Source: Grimontia sedimenti
GTDB lineage: Bacteria > Pseudomonadota > Gammaproteobacteria > Enterobacterales > Vibrionaceae
Assembly: GCF_011045095.1 (NCBI RefSeq)
Contig: NZ_JAALDL010000003.1
Span: 124,001 to 188,000, forward strand
Length of the DNA: 64,000 bases
Direction of reading: 5' to 3'
Position numbers and translations under genes: made by a program
Notes under the pieces: generated by a model
What the model was told of the DNA's origin: nothing
The model's database searches: none
Seen by the model: the letters and a program-made list of their open reading frames with translations, nothing else
Part shown: positions 16,864 to 25,200 of the stretch, piece by piece
Position numbering within the stretch: the first letter of the stretch is position 1
How the letters are laid out: every line of letters begins with the position of its first letter

Positions 16864-18204
16864 TTATACGAAATCAAACATAGACGCATCCAGATCGTTT
16901 GCGCTGAACTTATCCAGCACGATCTTGGTTGGTGCTTTATCAAATGTCATGATCACGTCTTCACCAGATTGGCGAATGTTGATGTCTGACATACGTGTTG
17001 CCAGCGTCTTCTGAATTGCAATGGTGTCCAGGTTGCCATTGAAGTCGAGAATGATGTCGTTTTCACTGCTGTTATTGAAGAAGAAGGTGTCGCGGCCAGC
17101 GCCACCAGTCAGGATGTCACGACCCATGCCGCCATCCAGATAGTCGTCACCGCCGCCGCCATTCAGGCGATCCAGTCCGTCGTGGCCGTAAAGCTTGTCG
17201 TTACCTGCTTCACCGAACAGTTTGTCGTTACCCAGGCCACCTCGGATAGTGTCATTCCCAGACCAGCCGTAAAGCAGGTCATCTTCAGTGTGACCATCGA
17301 TGAAATCGTTGCCAAGGCCACCATAAATGGTGTCACTGCCTTCAAGTCCGATCAGGTGGTCATCACCTTCTTCACCCAAAATGGTGTCGTTACCTGAGCC
17401 ACCGTTGACAAAGTCGTTGCCAAGGCCACCACTGACATAATCGTCCCCCGCACCGCCAAAGACCTGATCGTCATCGCCACGGCCATACAGTTCATCATTA
17501 CCCAGGCCGCCATGGAGTTCATCGTTACCGTAGCCACCGTTAAGCATGTCATTGCCATTGCCACCGTCGAGATAGTCGTTGTTCAAACCACCGTAGATTT
17601 CGTCGTGGCCATCACCACCTTCCAGAAGGTCGTCGCCGTCTTTACCATAAAGCAGATCATCATCTTCGCCACCGAAGAGTTTGTCGTTGCCCAGTCCGCC
17701 GTCTAGTTTGTCGGTACCTTCGTTGCCCCAAAGTACATCATGGCCTTCGTCGCCTTCGAGTACGTCATTACCCGTGTTACCGAATAAGACGTCGTCACCT
17801 TTTCCGCCGCTAACGAAGTCATCACCTTCGTTACCTCGCGCGCGGTCATTGCCATCACCACCGTAAACTTTGTCATTGCCTTTGCCGCCATAAAGATCAT
17901 CGTGACCCGTGCCACCATATAGGTTGTCGTCACCATCGAAACCTTCAACACGGTCATCACCAGAATCACCAAACAGGTTGTCATTCAACAGGCCACCACG
18001 TACCCAGTCGTTACCCGCATCACCATGCACTTCGTCAGTTCCATCGCCTCCGATAACCGTGTCATCGCCATCACCACCGTAGATGTAATCTGTTCCATCC
18101 CAGCCTTGGATGTAGTCGTTACCACCATGGCCATAGATGAAATCGACACCGTCTGTGCCTTCAATGATGTCGTCGTTTTCGGTTCCGTTGATGATATTCG
18201 CCAT
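16864..18204 (-). CDS. RTX calcium-binding repeat protein (repeat-only)
   Basis: Protein of 446 residues built almost entirely of glycine- and aspartate-rich nonapeptides of the GGxGxDxLx type, roughly forty from residue 5 to about 375, forming calcium-bound parallel beta-rolls. A non-repeat C terminus (ILDFNGNLDTIAIQ, DFSANDLDASMFDFV-like end) resembles the tail that holds type I secretion signals. No N-terminal signal peptide and no enzymatic domain, unlike RTX toxins or proteases. It is probably exported by a type I system encoded elsewhere; a surface or matrix role is possible. Confidence 0.85.
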   Translation of the reverse strand: MANIINGTENDDIIEGTDGVDFIYGHGGNDYIQGWDGTDYIYGGDGDDTVIGGDGTDEVHGDAGNDWVRGGLLNDNLFGDSGDDRVEGFDGDDNLYGGTGHDDLYGGKGNDKVYGGDGNDRARGNEGDDFVSGGKGDDVLFGNTGNDVLEGDEGHDVLWGNEGTDKLDGGLGNDKLFGGEDDDLLYGKDGDDLLEGGDGHDEIYGGLNNDYLDGGNGNDMLNGGYGNDELHGGLGNDELYGRGDDDQVFGGAGDDYVSGGLGNDFVNGGSGNDTILGEEGDDHLIGLEGSDTIYGGLGNDFIDGHTEDDLLYGWSGNDTIRGGLGNDKLFGEAGNDKLYGHDGLDRLNGGGGDDYLDGGMGRDILTGGAGRDTFFFNNSSENDIILDFNGNLDTIAIQKTLATRMSDINIRQSGEDVIMTFDKAPTKIVLDKFSANDLDASMFDFV

Positions 18205-18657
18205 AGGTTCCTATTCCTTATTTTGAGAGATTGAAATGCTAACGTGGAGAAACCGCTTTCACGTGGTGGGGAATAATGCCATCTCTCACTGTTTGACCTG
18301 TCTTTGTGGTGAGACAAAATAGGGAATGCCAGAGTGTTTATCGTGATAATTACCCTGAGGAAGGTAGAAATAATTCATCTAGGATTAGTGTAGAAATAAA
18401 TGCCGTTGTATGGCTGACATGGCCTGTAACGGAGTGGTTTTGGTATAAATAGTGATGAATATTCAAAAAAACAAAGCTAATTTAGGTGTCGCTTTAGGTA
18501 TGGAAAGTCATACACAATTTAGATAGGCCTAATTTTATGCTTTTAATGAAAAAAGAATGAAACTAAAAGTTGGTACTTTTGTGGCGCTAAATGTGATGAA
18601 TAAATAGTCAGACAATTCCCCCCGCCAAGTAGAACACGTGGCGGGGGCAGACTTTTA
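18205..18657. other. 450-bp AT-rich intergenic region upstream of the RTX gene
   Basis: No supported gene. It contains the promoter side of the RTX gene and, at 18619-18647, a hairpin CCCCCGCCA / TGGCGGGGG just after the stop of the minus-strand gene at 18658. The long AT-rich stretch (18340-18610) is consistent with a regulated promoter, but no specific site is recognised. Confidence 0.4.
18619..18647 (-). terminator. GC-rich hairpin after the small exported protein gene
   Basis: Perfect 9-bp stem CCCCCGCCA / TGGCGGGGG with an 11-base loop; no good T-run, so it is a weak terminator or a 3'-end stabiliser. Confidence 0.5.
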
Positions 18658-18960
18658 TCCGTTTCGTTCAATCGTACGCTTTTGGCTCGCTGTGTATCCA
18701 TCGGTATCGGTCATGCTGAATTCAACCCGTTGGGTGATTTGTGGCGATGCTGAAAAGAATGCCCTGCCGTATTCATCTGTGAGCTTTGAGCCAAGCAGAT
18801 CGGAGCTGGTAACCACTTCAGCACCTTCAACAGGTTGACCGTTTTGGGTGACTTTGACAAAAGCACCGCCGTGTACCGGCGTGACCTTAATCTCCGTATT
18901 GGCCGCAAAAGCAGGAGAGGCAGCAAGGCTAAGAAGCAATGTAGCAAGGACCTTTTTCAT
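18655..18960 (-). CDS. small exported protein, function unknown
   Basis: About 101 residues with a classical signal peptide (MKKVLATLLLSLAASPAFA). The mature part reads like a single beta-sandwich domain of the kind with an exposed loop for intake of a substituent (VKVTQNGQPVEGAEVVTSS, YGRAFFSASP), similar in pattern to Ig-like/carboxypeptidase-regulatory-like domains. The start at 18960 has GAGGAAAA upstream and is preferred over the longer frame to 18996. Probably periplasmic. Confidence 0.65.
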   Translation of the reverse strand: MKKVLATLLLSLAASPAFAANTEIKVTPVHGGAFVKVTQNGQPVEGAEVVTSSDLLGSKLTDEYGRAFFSASPQITQRVEFSMTDTDGYTASQKRTIERNG

Positions 18961-19158
18961 TGTATTTTCCTCATAAGTGCGTTGATGCCAAATCACGTTA
19001 GCAATGAAAGATTGAGTCGAAAAGTGTTAACTGCATCGCGTTCAGGAAGGGTTAAGATTCAAGGGGATAACTGAATGAGCCCTTAACCAGGATGCTGATT
19101 TTGATAGTATTACTGGAAAGAAATTCTTTCCCATCAGTCACGGAACGGGTTATTTGAA

Positions 19159-19680
19159 ATGTTTGAATTATTCACGCCAAGGTTAAAGCTTCGGGATTTT
19201 CTCAAAGAGGATTTACCTGACTATTTCAGCATGACCCAAGATGAGAAGTATCAACGTTTCTATTCGCCTGATGATGTTAGCGCAGAGAAAGCCGAGTATT
19301 TGGTGGCTTTGTTTCAAGAGCAGGCGATCTCCATACCACGCACACATTATCAGTTGGCAGTTTGCGATAAAGAAACGGATCAGTTTATGGGAACGGTAGG
19401 ACTCAGGTTAGAACAGCCAGGAAAAGCGTCAGTAGGGTGCGGTTTGTCGCGTGAGTTTCATCATTCAGGACTGGCTGAAGAAGCGATGACAGCCTTGGTG
19501 GCATATGGCGTTGAATCTCTCGACATTCAGCAGCTTTATGCGGAAACGATCGCTGAAAACAAAGCTGCTATTCGCCTGTGTCAGAAAATGGGGATGAGTG
19601 AAATTGAACGTCGTACGAAGGATGTTACTTTTGCAGGTCGCCAGTGGGATACCCTTGTATTGAGCCGGCAACTTAAATGA
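19159..19680 (+). CDS. GNAT family N-acetyltransferase (RimJ/RimL-like)
   Basis: Protein of 173 residues of the Acetyltransf_3 type: TPRLKLRDFLKEDLPDYF at the N terminus, acetyl-CoA-binding region SREFHHSGLAEEAMTALVAYG (about 97-117), then AETIAENKAAIRLCQKMGM (about 128-146). Acceptor substrate unknown. Monocistronic, followed by the TetR locus. Confidence 0.82.
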   Translation: MFELFTPRLKLRDFLKEDLPDYFSMTQDEKYQRFYSPDDVSAEKAEYLVALFQEQAISIPRTHYQLAVCDKETDQFMGTVGLRLEQPGKASVGCGLSREFHHSGLAEEAMTALVAYGVESLDIQQLYAETIAENKAAIRLCQKMGMSEIERRTKDVTFAGRQWDTLVLSRQLK

Positions 19681-19740
19681 CATGAGCTTTACCAATAGGT
19701 GGCATCGACTACTCTGACCAGCGAACTCAGTGATTGATCT

Positions 19741-19759
19741 ATCGAACGTTCGTGCTATT
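19741..19759. promoter_or_regulatory. candidate TetR operator upstream of the regulator gene
   Basis: Contains the palindrome CGAACGTTCG. Read on the minus strand, AATAGCACGAACGTTCGA matches the site at 20427-20444 at 17 of 18 positions. Autoregulation by the TetR protein encoded next to it is the simplest reading. Confidence 0.55.
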
Positions 19760-19788
19760 TTTATTTTTAGATGCTTGAGAGTCGTAAA

Positions 19789-20379
19789 ATGAGCAAGAAA
19801 AAACAGACGCGGGAACAGATACTGACAGTCGCCTTTGAAATGGCGAGTCGGGACGGGTTGGAAAGCCTCACTATTGGCGAGCTTGCCAAGCAGGTGGGTA
19901 TGTCCAAAAGCGGGTTGTTTGCGCATTTTAACTCGCGCAGTAATTTACAGGCGGCTGTCGTGATGTTTGCCGGCGAGTGCTTCGCTGCCCGCATTATCGT
20001 GCCTTGTCGTGAAGCGTCGCACCCCAGCATTGAAGCGAAAATTCGCCATATGCTAGATAACTGGTTGACTTGGAATAGTTCGTTTCAGGGAAGCTGCATG
20101 TTCTTGGATGCGTGGCGCGAAAGCCATGACGAAGAAGACCCAATGCAGCAGGCGTTGGAAGGAACAATCAAGAAGTGGCTGAACTATTTGCATATTCAAT
20201 TCGAGAAAGGGATTGAGTCTGGTGAGTTCCGCGAAGATTTGGATTGTTGGCAAACCGTATATGAGCTTTACGGTTTGTACCTGAGTAGCCATCTGTTTAG
20301 AACGTTGAAACTTGAATCTGGAGGGGCGAAAAGGTTTTGGACAGGGATTGATGGCCTGTTCAATAAAGTCAGAAAATAA
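19789..20379 (+). CDS. TetR family transcriptional regulator
   Basis: About 196 residues. The N-terminal helix-turn-helix (REQILTVAFEMASRDGLESL, LAKQVGMSKSGLFAHFNSR) is typical of TetR. The ligand domain continues with WLTWNSSFQGSCMFLDAW, as in TetR C-terminal families with a conserved Cys. The start at 19789 has GAGAG upstream; the frame also reaches 19771. It is followed by an alpha/beta hydrolase and a MAPEG protein, probably its regulon, because the same 18-bp sequence stands before both the regulator and the hydrolase. Confidence 0.88.
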   Translation: MSKKKQTREQILTVAFEMASRDGLESLTIGELAKQVGMSKSGLFAHFNSRSNLQAAVVMFAGECFAARIIVPCREASHPSIEAKIRHMLDNWLTWNSSFQGSCMFLDAWRESHDEEDPMQQALEGTIKKWLNYLHIQFEKGIESGEFREDLDCWQTVYELYGLYLSSHLFRTLKLESGGAKRFWTGIDGLFNKVRK

Positions 20380-20426
20380 TTGGTGGAAAGCAGATGCATA
20401 CCGAATCTGCTTTTTCTTTGAGATGG

Positions 20427-20444
20427 AATAGCACGACCGTTCGA
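20427..20444. promoter_or_regulatory. candidate TetR operator upstream of the hydrolase gene
   Basis: AATAGCACGACCGTTCGA differs by one base from the inverted copy at 19741-19759. It lies 19 bases before the hydrolase start, well placed to block transcription. Confidence 0.55.
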
Positions 20445-20462
20445 AAATGATGAGGAACATCC

Positions 20463-21317
20463 ATGAGTAGCAAAATCTACTTTGGCAATAATAACCGGTT
20501 CAGCTTTAAACGTGGCGCTTTGAGTGTTGCCAGCAGGCTTCATCACACTATTGCTCCGAAGCATGCGCTTAAAACCGCCCGTCGTCTGTTTCTAACACCG
20601 GCAAAAGGACGCGAAACCAATCCAATGCCTGAGGGAATGGTAGTGGAAGCGGTACCAACGGCACAAGGTAAAATGATGACATACAAGTTGGGAACTGGGC
20701 CAACTTGGGTGCTGACACACGGCTGGTCAGGGTCTTCAAATCAGTTTTTTCCGTTGATGGAATACATTGCTGAAGCTGGCTTTACCGCGTTGGCTTATGA
20801 CCACCCAGGACATGGCAAAAGCGAAGGTAAAGAAGGGAGTATTCCCGCTTTCCTCAACGCTTTGGATGACATTCTCAACCAACAGGAAAAGATAGAAGGT
20901 GTCGTGGCGCACTCAATGGGAGGAGCAACCTTGCTGGAAAGCGAGCACCATTCATTGCAAGGCAAGCCGATTATTCTTGTGGCACCGGTACTCAAATACT
21001 GGGACAACCTATTTGGCACCATTGAAGCGTCGGGTTACTCCATGAAACTGTTCAAAGAGGTGATTGCTTCTGTCGGGCAGGAATACAATGTCCGTATTGA
21101 AGATATCGATCCCTTCGTTAAGTTGGGTCAACGCCAATCTCCGGTTGTGATTGTTCATGACAAAGGTGACCGTTTTGCGCCATTTGGGGTGTCAAAAGAA
21201 GCGACCATTTATGACCATGTCACCTTGGTGGAAACAGAAGGGCTAGGGCATGGGCGTGTATTGAAAAGTGCTCCGTTAAAAGAAGCGTTTTCAAAAGTGG
21301 CCGGGCCGCTTACCTAA
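20463..21317 (+). CDS. alpha/beta hydrolase
   Basis: Protein of 284 residues with the complete catalytic set of the fold: oxyanion region LTHGWSGSSNQF (about 81-92), nucleophile elbow VAHSMGGATLLE (Ser in the low 140s), acid in HDKGDRFAPF, and His in EGLGHGRVL near the C terminus. Substrate unknown. It lies under the shared TetR operator and is followed 25 bases later by a MAPEG gene. Confidence 0.85.
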   Translation: MSSKIYFGNNNRFSFKRGALSVASRLHHTIAPKHALKTARRLFLTPAKGRETNPMPEGMVVEAVPTAQGKMMTYKLGTGPTWVLTHGWSGSSNQFFPLMEYIAEAGFTALAYDHPGHGKSEGKEGSIPAFLNALDDILNQQEKIEGVVAHSMGGATLLESEHHSLQGKPIILVAPVLKYWDNLFGTIEASGYSMKLFKEVIASVGQEYNVRIEDIDPFVKLGQRQSPVVIVHDKGDRFAPFGVSKEATIYDHVTLVETEGLGHGRVLKSAPLKEAFSKVAGPLT

Positions 21318-21341
21318 ATCAGTCATTGGGAAGGGAAACTC

Positions 21342-21725
21342 ATGATCACACCTATCTATGCTGCGCTGCTTTGTTTGGTATTTATTTACTTGGCAATGAG
21401 GGTCATTAAATTCCGTAGAGGATATAAAGTGGCCTTGGGTGATGGCGATGAAAAGTTATTGAACAAAGCCATTCGCGCTCACGGCAATTTCGCAGAGTAT
21501 GTCCCGTTCGCTTTGTTGCTGATGTTGATGGTGGAACTTCAGCTAGATCAGCAAAGCCCGTATCTTCATGTGCTCGGTATCGCCTTACTCCTTGGTCGAT
21601 TGCTCCACGCCTATGCAGTGAGCCAACCAACTGAGCCTCTGAAATTTCGCGTTTACGGTATGTTGTTGACCTTCACAGTGTTGATAGCGTCAGCACTATG
21701 GGCGCTATATCTAGGTATATTCTAA
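21342..21725 (+). CDS. MAPEG family inner-membrane protein
   Basis: Protein of 127 residues with four hydrophobic helices. The MAPEG signature is visible in GDEKLLNKAIRAHGNFAEYVPFALLL (two stretches, about 36-62), containing RAHGNFAEYVP, and in LGRLLHAYAVSQP. Bacterial members bind glutathione in some cases; no activity is claimed. Probably co-transcribed with the hydrolase. Confidence 0.88.
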   Translation: MITPIYAALLCLVFIYLAMRVIKFRRGYKVALGDGDEKLLNKAIRAHGNFAEYVPFALLLMLMVELQLDQQSPYLHVLGIALLLGRLLHAYAVSQPTEPLKFRVYGMLLTFTVLIASALWALYLGIF

Positions 21726-21786
21726 ATATTATTACCATGGTGTGTTATTCTGGCTTTGTCCCTCAATAAGCACACCGGAACTTCCT

Positions 21787-22260
21787 TTGAAGAAAATCGC
21801 TGTATTCGCAGATGTACAAAATATCTATTACACCACCCGCCAGGCCTATGGCCGCCAGTTTAACTATCGAAAACTTTGGCAGCAGCTTCAGTACATGGGA
21901 GACGTGGTGGTGGCTAACGCCTATGCCATCCGTCGCGACGATGATCAGCAAATAAAGTTTCAGGATGCGCTTCGCCATATCGGTTTTGAAGTGAAGCTCA
22001 AACCCTACATTCAACGCAGTGATGGCAGTACCAAAGGAGATTGGGACGTCGGCATTGCGATTGATGTGATGGAAATGGCACCAGAGGTAGATACCATCAT
22101 CCTGCTTTCCGGCGATGGGGATTTTGACTTGCTAATGAATAAAGTGCGTGAGCGCTACAGTAAAGAAGCGATAGTGTTCGGTGTGCCTATGCTGACTGCT
22201 AATTCATTGATAAACAGCGTTGACCAATTTATCCGCATTGAAGAAGATCTGTTGCTATAA
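21787..22260 (+). CDS. NYN (LabA/PIN-like) domain ribonuclease-like protein
   Basis: About 157 residues. The motif IAVFADVQNIYYTTRQ opens the protein; acidic residues in VFADVQN, GDWDVGIAIDVMEM (about 85-98) and LLSGDGDFDLLMNKVRERY (about 107-125) form the four-Asp metal centre of NYN nucleases. Start: the frame extends to 21742 without a plausible site, while a TTG at 21787 gives the usual MKKIAVFAD beginning. The end overlaps the convergent acetyltransferase gene by 6 bases. Confidence 0.8.
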   Translation: MKKIAVFADVQNIYYTTRQAYGRQFNYRKLWQQLQYMGDVVVANAYAIRRDDDQQIKFQDALRHIGFEVKLKPYIQRSDGSTKGDWDVGIAIDVMEMAPEVDTIILLSGDGDFDLLMNKVRERYSKEAIVFGVPMLTANSLINSVDQFIRIEEDLLL

Positions 22261-22758
22261 CTTCAATTTCAAAAGCATGACTTCGGGTTCAGGATGCGCA
22301 GCTTTCGCTTTTTGGAACCCGAGGTGCTTGAGTAGTTTCAAACAACGTTTGTTAGTTTCAAGTGTGATGGCTACCACCTCTGTTAATGCCAGTGAATCTT
22401 TCGCCATCTCTAATACAGCCATTGCTGCTTCTTTTGCATACCCTTGTCCGTGATATTCTGGGAAAAATCCAAAACCCAAATCGATTCCGTCAAGGTTGTC
22501 TCTGTCAATCAATCCGCATACGCCAATAGGTTCATGGTTTTTGAGCTGCACGGCTAATAGGCCCATTAGGGGAACATTGTGCATAGGCAGCAGCGTCGAA
22601 CGAAGGTAAACAGCAGCGTCTATGGGACTGCGAATATTTTTGTCTCCAATAAACTGAAGAAAACCATCAGTGTTATAGAGTCGGTTGATAAAGCCTGCAT
22701 CTTTCTCATTAAGGTTTCTGAGCGTTAATCGAGATGTGCTTAGTATGGGTTGTTGCAT
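22255..22758 (-). CDS. GNAT family N-acetyltransferase
   Basis: Protein of 167 residues of RimJ/RimL type: STSRLTLRNLNEKDAGFINR at the N terminus, GLIDRDNLDGIDLGFGFFPE then YHGQGYAKEAAMAVLEMA (acetyl-CoA loop, about 119-136), and NKRCLKLLKHLGFQ. Acceptor unknown. Convergent with the NYN gene, overlapping its stop. Confidence 0.82.
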   Translation of the reverse strand: MQQPILSTSRLTLRNLNEKDAGFINRLYNTDGFLQFIGDKNIRSPIDAAVYLRSTLLPMHNVPLMGLLAVQLKNHEPIGVCGLIDRDNLDGIDLGFGFFPEYHGQGYAKEAAMAVLEMAKDSLALTEVVAITLETNKRCLKLLKHLGFQKAKAAHPEPEVMLLKLKL

Positions 22759-22773
22759 CGATATTCCCTAAAA

Positions 22774-22798
22774 AAGAGCCCTTAAAGTAAGGGCTCTT
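22774..22798 (-). terminator. terminator of the LruC/lipoprotein operon
   Basis: AAGAGCCCTTA / TAAGGGCTCTT hairpin with an AT-rich run beyond it on the minus strand, between the lipoprotein gene and the acetyltransferase gene. Confidence 0.85.
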
Positions 22799-22831
22799 AT
22801 GATTATAGCTGCTTGAGATAAAACGATTTAG

Positions 22832-23314
22832 TTAGAATGAGATGACATAAGCACCGCTTGCTTGATTGAGGGTGACAACAAAGGTCTGTTCTGGCTCTGA
22901 GCTGCTCATTGGTACCCATCTGGCGTATATTTGTTCCCAATTACCGTTAATCTCGATATCAACCGTCGTGGTCAGATCGGGATATATTGTGGTCAACCTC
23001 GACATTGGATCCACATCAACATCACCATTAGCGTGTACGTAATCTGCTTGAGAATAAACATGCAGTGCTCCAGGCGTTGAACCGCTGTAATTCACACTGA
23101 GTTGGATAGCGTCACCGATGCAGAATTTAAAAGCGCGCGCCGCGACAATGTCTTCTGTATTAACAAGTGATGTTGTGGGGGAAGAGCTAGACACATCGCT
23201 GCTTCCTGAGCCGCCACTCCCCGTGGAGGTATCGCCACCGCCACCTCCGCCACCACAGGCAGTGAGAAACAATGGCAGGGCAATTAGAGTCATACGTTTA
23301 AGTATCATGTTCAT
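22832..23314 (-). CDS. putative lipoprotein, partner of the LruC-domain protein
   Basis: About 160 residues with a lipoprotein signal (MNMILKRMTLIALPLFLTAC; lipobox LTAC) and a Gly/Ser-rich linker of seven Gly followed by TSTGSGGSGSSD. The remainder is beta-rich (AFKFCIGDAIQLSVNYSG, VDIEINGNWEQIYARWVPM). The start at 23314 has GAGGAA upstream and lies 4 bases after the LruC gene stop, so the two are one operon. Function unknown; outer-membrane or surface location is inferred from the signal and the partner. Confidence 0.65.
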   Translation of the reverse strand: MNMILKRMTLIALPLFLTACGGGGGGGDTSTGSGGSGSSDVSSSSPTTSLVNTEDIVAARAFKFCIGDAIQLSVNYSGSTPGALHVYSQADYVHANGDVDVDPMSRLTTIYPDLTTTVDIEINGNWEQIYARWVPMSSSEPEQTFVVTLNQASGAYVISF

Positions 23315-23318
23315 CTTC

Positions 23319-25004
23319 TTATTCCTCATCTGCCAATGGGGGAACGACTTTTCCGGATGTCGCTGTGGAATACCAACTGTTATTCGATTCACCGCTGCTG
23401 GTGACCCAGTCGGCAAACGTAGTGAAGGCGTGGCTGATGTCGGTATTCTCTGTTGGGTGACTCCATTCGTCCCTGATATTGATAGCCCACGGCATATTGT
23501 TACTGGTCAGGAATGATTCTGCGCCACCGGAGTTGTCGTCGTTGGTGTTGAAAAAGGCGTTGTTCATATCGCTGGTGCCGGAAAATTGTTTGAGATGCAA
23601 CTGCCAACTGATTCCTGGTGGCGTGTCGGTAAAGTCACCGTGATAAATACCGTCGGTGGCAAATATAAATGGATCGTAAGGTGGGTAGCCGACGACAGCA
23701 CGCGCTACAGGCGTCGTGAGTTCTACGTTAAGTTGGTAGTCCAGTTTGCTCGTTTGCGAATCTAAACACGCGGTTTGAGTCCGGTAGAATGGACAACCTT
23801 CAGAAAGTGCACCGAGATTCTCCACGTCCTCTCTGACGTTCTCCGAAATGATAAGAACAGTTTCACCCGGATTAGCTTGTTGCACTGTGTGGGAAACAGC
23901 TTGACCATTACGTGTTAAGGAAACTGAAGCAATATTTGAAGGGTCAACGTTTGGCAAATGAAGGGCAAAGCCATTTGAATAACCTGCTCCCATTGCTTGT
24001 AGGGTGTAATCCGCTGAGAAGCTTTTCAGTTCACGTTGGCCATTCAGTGTTTCTGTAATTCTGTAGCGCATGACGACATCGTTAAAGTCGTAATCGCCCT
24101 TGATTGGCCAATTATCTTCGAAGGCGACAGTCGCATAACCATTTGAGCTTGGATACACAGAAGTGATCGTGATGTCTGGGTCATTGTTTTGTGTCAGAAC
24201 TTCATATTTTGAATCGGTAGAACCATCTGGGTTAACCCCATCGATTGCCTGGAATGGCGTTATTTCGACTGTAAAAATGAGGTCGTTGAAATCATTATCG
24301 CCTTGAGGACGCTTAATATCTTCAAACGCCAACACGAGGAAGTCATTTTGCGTGTCGATAAAGGCAACGTTATGTCTGCGCCAATCAGATGTTGTTTCAG
24401 GGTTCAGGTCTGGGTAGCTGTAAAACGGTGTTCCCCATTTGCCTAGATAAGGAACACTGTTGTAACCCCAGCCCCAACCCCAGGCATTGGATAGAATAAA
24501 GAATCCCAGAGTTTGACCCGCGGTAAGCTGCACGCTCAGATCGATCGTATCGCCTTCCAAAAGCTCACCCTGATTGGGTTTGGAGGCGTTTGGAAAGATA
24601 ATCATATGTGTGTCGACATCATCTATCGAGGCTGGAGGGTTTGCAGTGTCGTAGACAAAATAGCCAAGTACGTTCCGGTAACCGGCGCCTTCATTAAGAA
24701 AAGTGACCCGCGCCGTAGCGTATGCAGCACCGCCCAACTCATCATCGATATCGATACTGGAATATTTGCCGCTGTCGATAAAGTCAGGATTAACGACAGT
24801 ACCTTCAGGGAGCATGGAATACACGTTATCTAATGTATCTTGCGGAAGTTGGTCAGCTATCGAGTAAACATCATTTGGTTTACCCAGTGCAGAGTAGTTG
24901 CTTGAATCGGCACCTGATTCAAAAACCAAATCTTCTGCGGTCAATGCATACGTGCAAGTGCTGAATATGCACCCTCCGGTGATGAGCATTTTTCTCAACA
25001 ACAT
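23319..25004 (-). CDS. LruC/DUF4114 domain-containing secreted protein
   Basis: About 561 residues with a signal peptide (MLLRKMLITGGCIFSTCTYA). The acidic repeats LAFEDIKRPQGDNDFNDLIF (about 235-254) and FEDNWPIKGDYDFNDVVM are typical of DUF4114 and LruC domains, which carry D-D-N-D-F-N-D calcium-like motifs. The C terminus is the DUF4842 type, ending with ADWVTSSGESNNSWY. Such proteins are known in Vibrio, Shewanella and Leptospira; the role is not settled, surface attachment being proposed. The start at 25004 has GGAGG upstream. Confidence 0.8.
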   Translation of the reverse strand: MLLRKMLITGGCIFSTCTYALTAEDLVFESGADSSNYSALGKPNDVYSIADQLPQDTLDNVYSMLPEGTVVNPDFIDSGKYSSIDIDDELGGAAYATARVTFLNEGAGYRNVLGYFVYDTANPPASIDDVDTHMIIFPNASKPNQGELLEGDTIDLSVQLTAGQTLGFFILSNAWGWGWGYNSVPYLGKWGTPFYSYPDLNPETTSDWRRHNVAFIDTQNDFLVLAFEDIKRPQGDNDFNDLIFTVEITPFQAIDGVNPDGSTDSKYEVLTQNNDPDITITSVYPSSNGYATVAFEDNWPIKGDYDFNDVVMRYRITETLNGQRELKSFSADYTLQAMGAGYSNGFALHLPNVDPSNIASVSLTRNGQAVSHTVQQANPGETVLIISENVREDVENLGALSEGCPFYRTQTACLDSQTSKLDYQLNVELTTPVARAVVGYPPYDPFIFATDGIYHGDFTDTPPGISWQLHLKQFSGTSDMNNAFFNTNDDNSGGAESFLTSNNMPWAINIRDEWSHPTENTDISHAFTTFADWVTSSGESNNSWYSTATSGKVVPPLADEE

Positions 25005-25151
25005 ACCTAGCCTCCAAAGTGAAATCTTAAGAGGACTCAGCAAAAATAATGCCTGAATTTTTTGTGTTTAAAATTAATAATTTAGATGTTTTTAATGGGG
25101 AGGTATGAAAGGATGCATCAATTTGAGAATAGTGATGATTGTCGATATGAG

Positions 25152-25181
25152 AAAAATGCCCCGATAAACGGGGCATTTTCA
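25152..25181. terminator. bidirectional terminator
   Basis: GAAAAATGCCCCG / CGGGGCATTTTC hairpin with T-runs on both strands, after pmbA. Confidence 0.88.
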
Positions 25182-25200
25182 ATCTAACTGATTGAGAGTA

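Noticed and set aside
17163-17984. Several open frames in other phases inside the RTX gene
   Set aside because: They are by-products of repeated in-frame codons (strings of Val, Thr, Met or Ser/Pro) and have no ribosome-binding sites.
16864-18204. Regular short repeats that might look like a CRISPR array
   Set aside because: The periodicity is 27 bases, in frame, and encodes GGxGxDxLx nonapeptides of one long open frame; there are no identical repeats with unique spacers.
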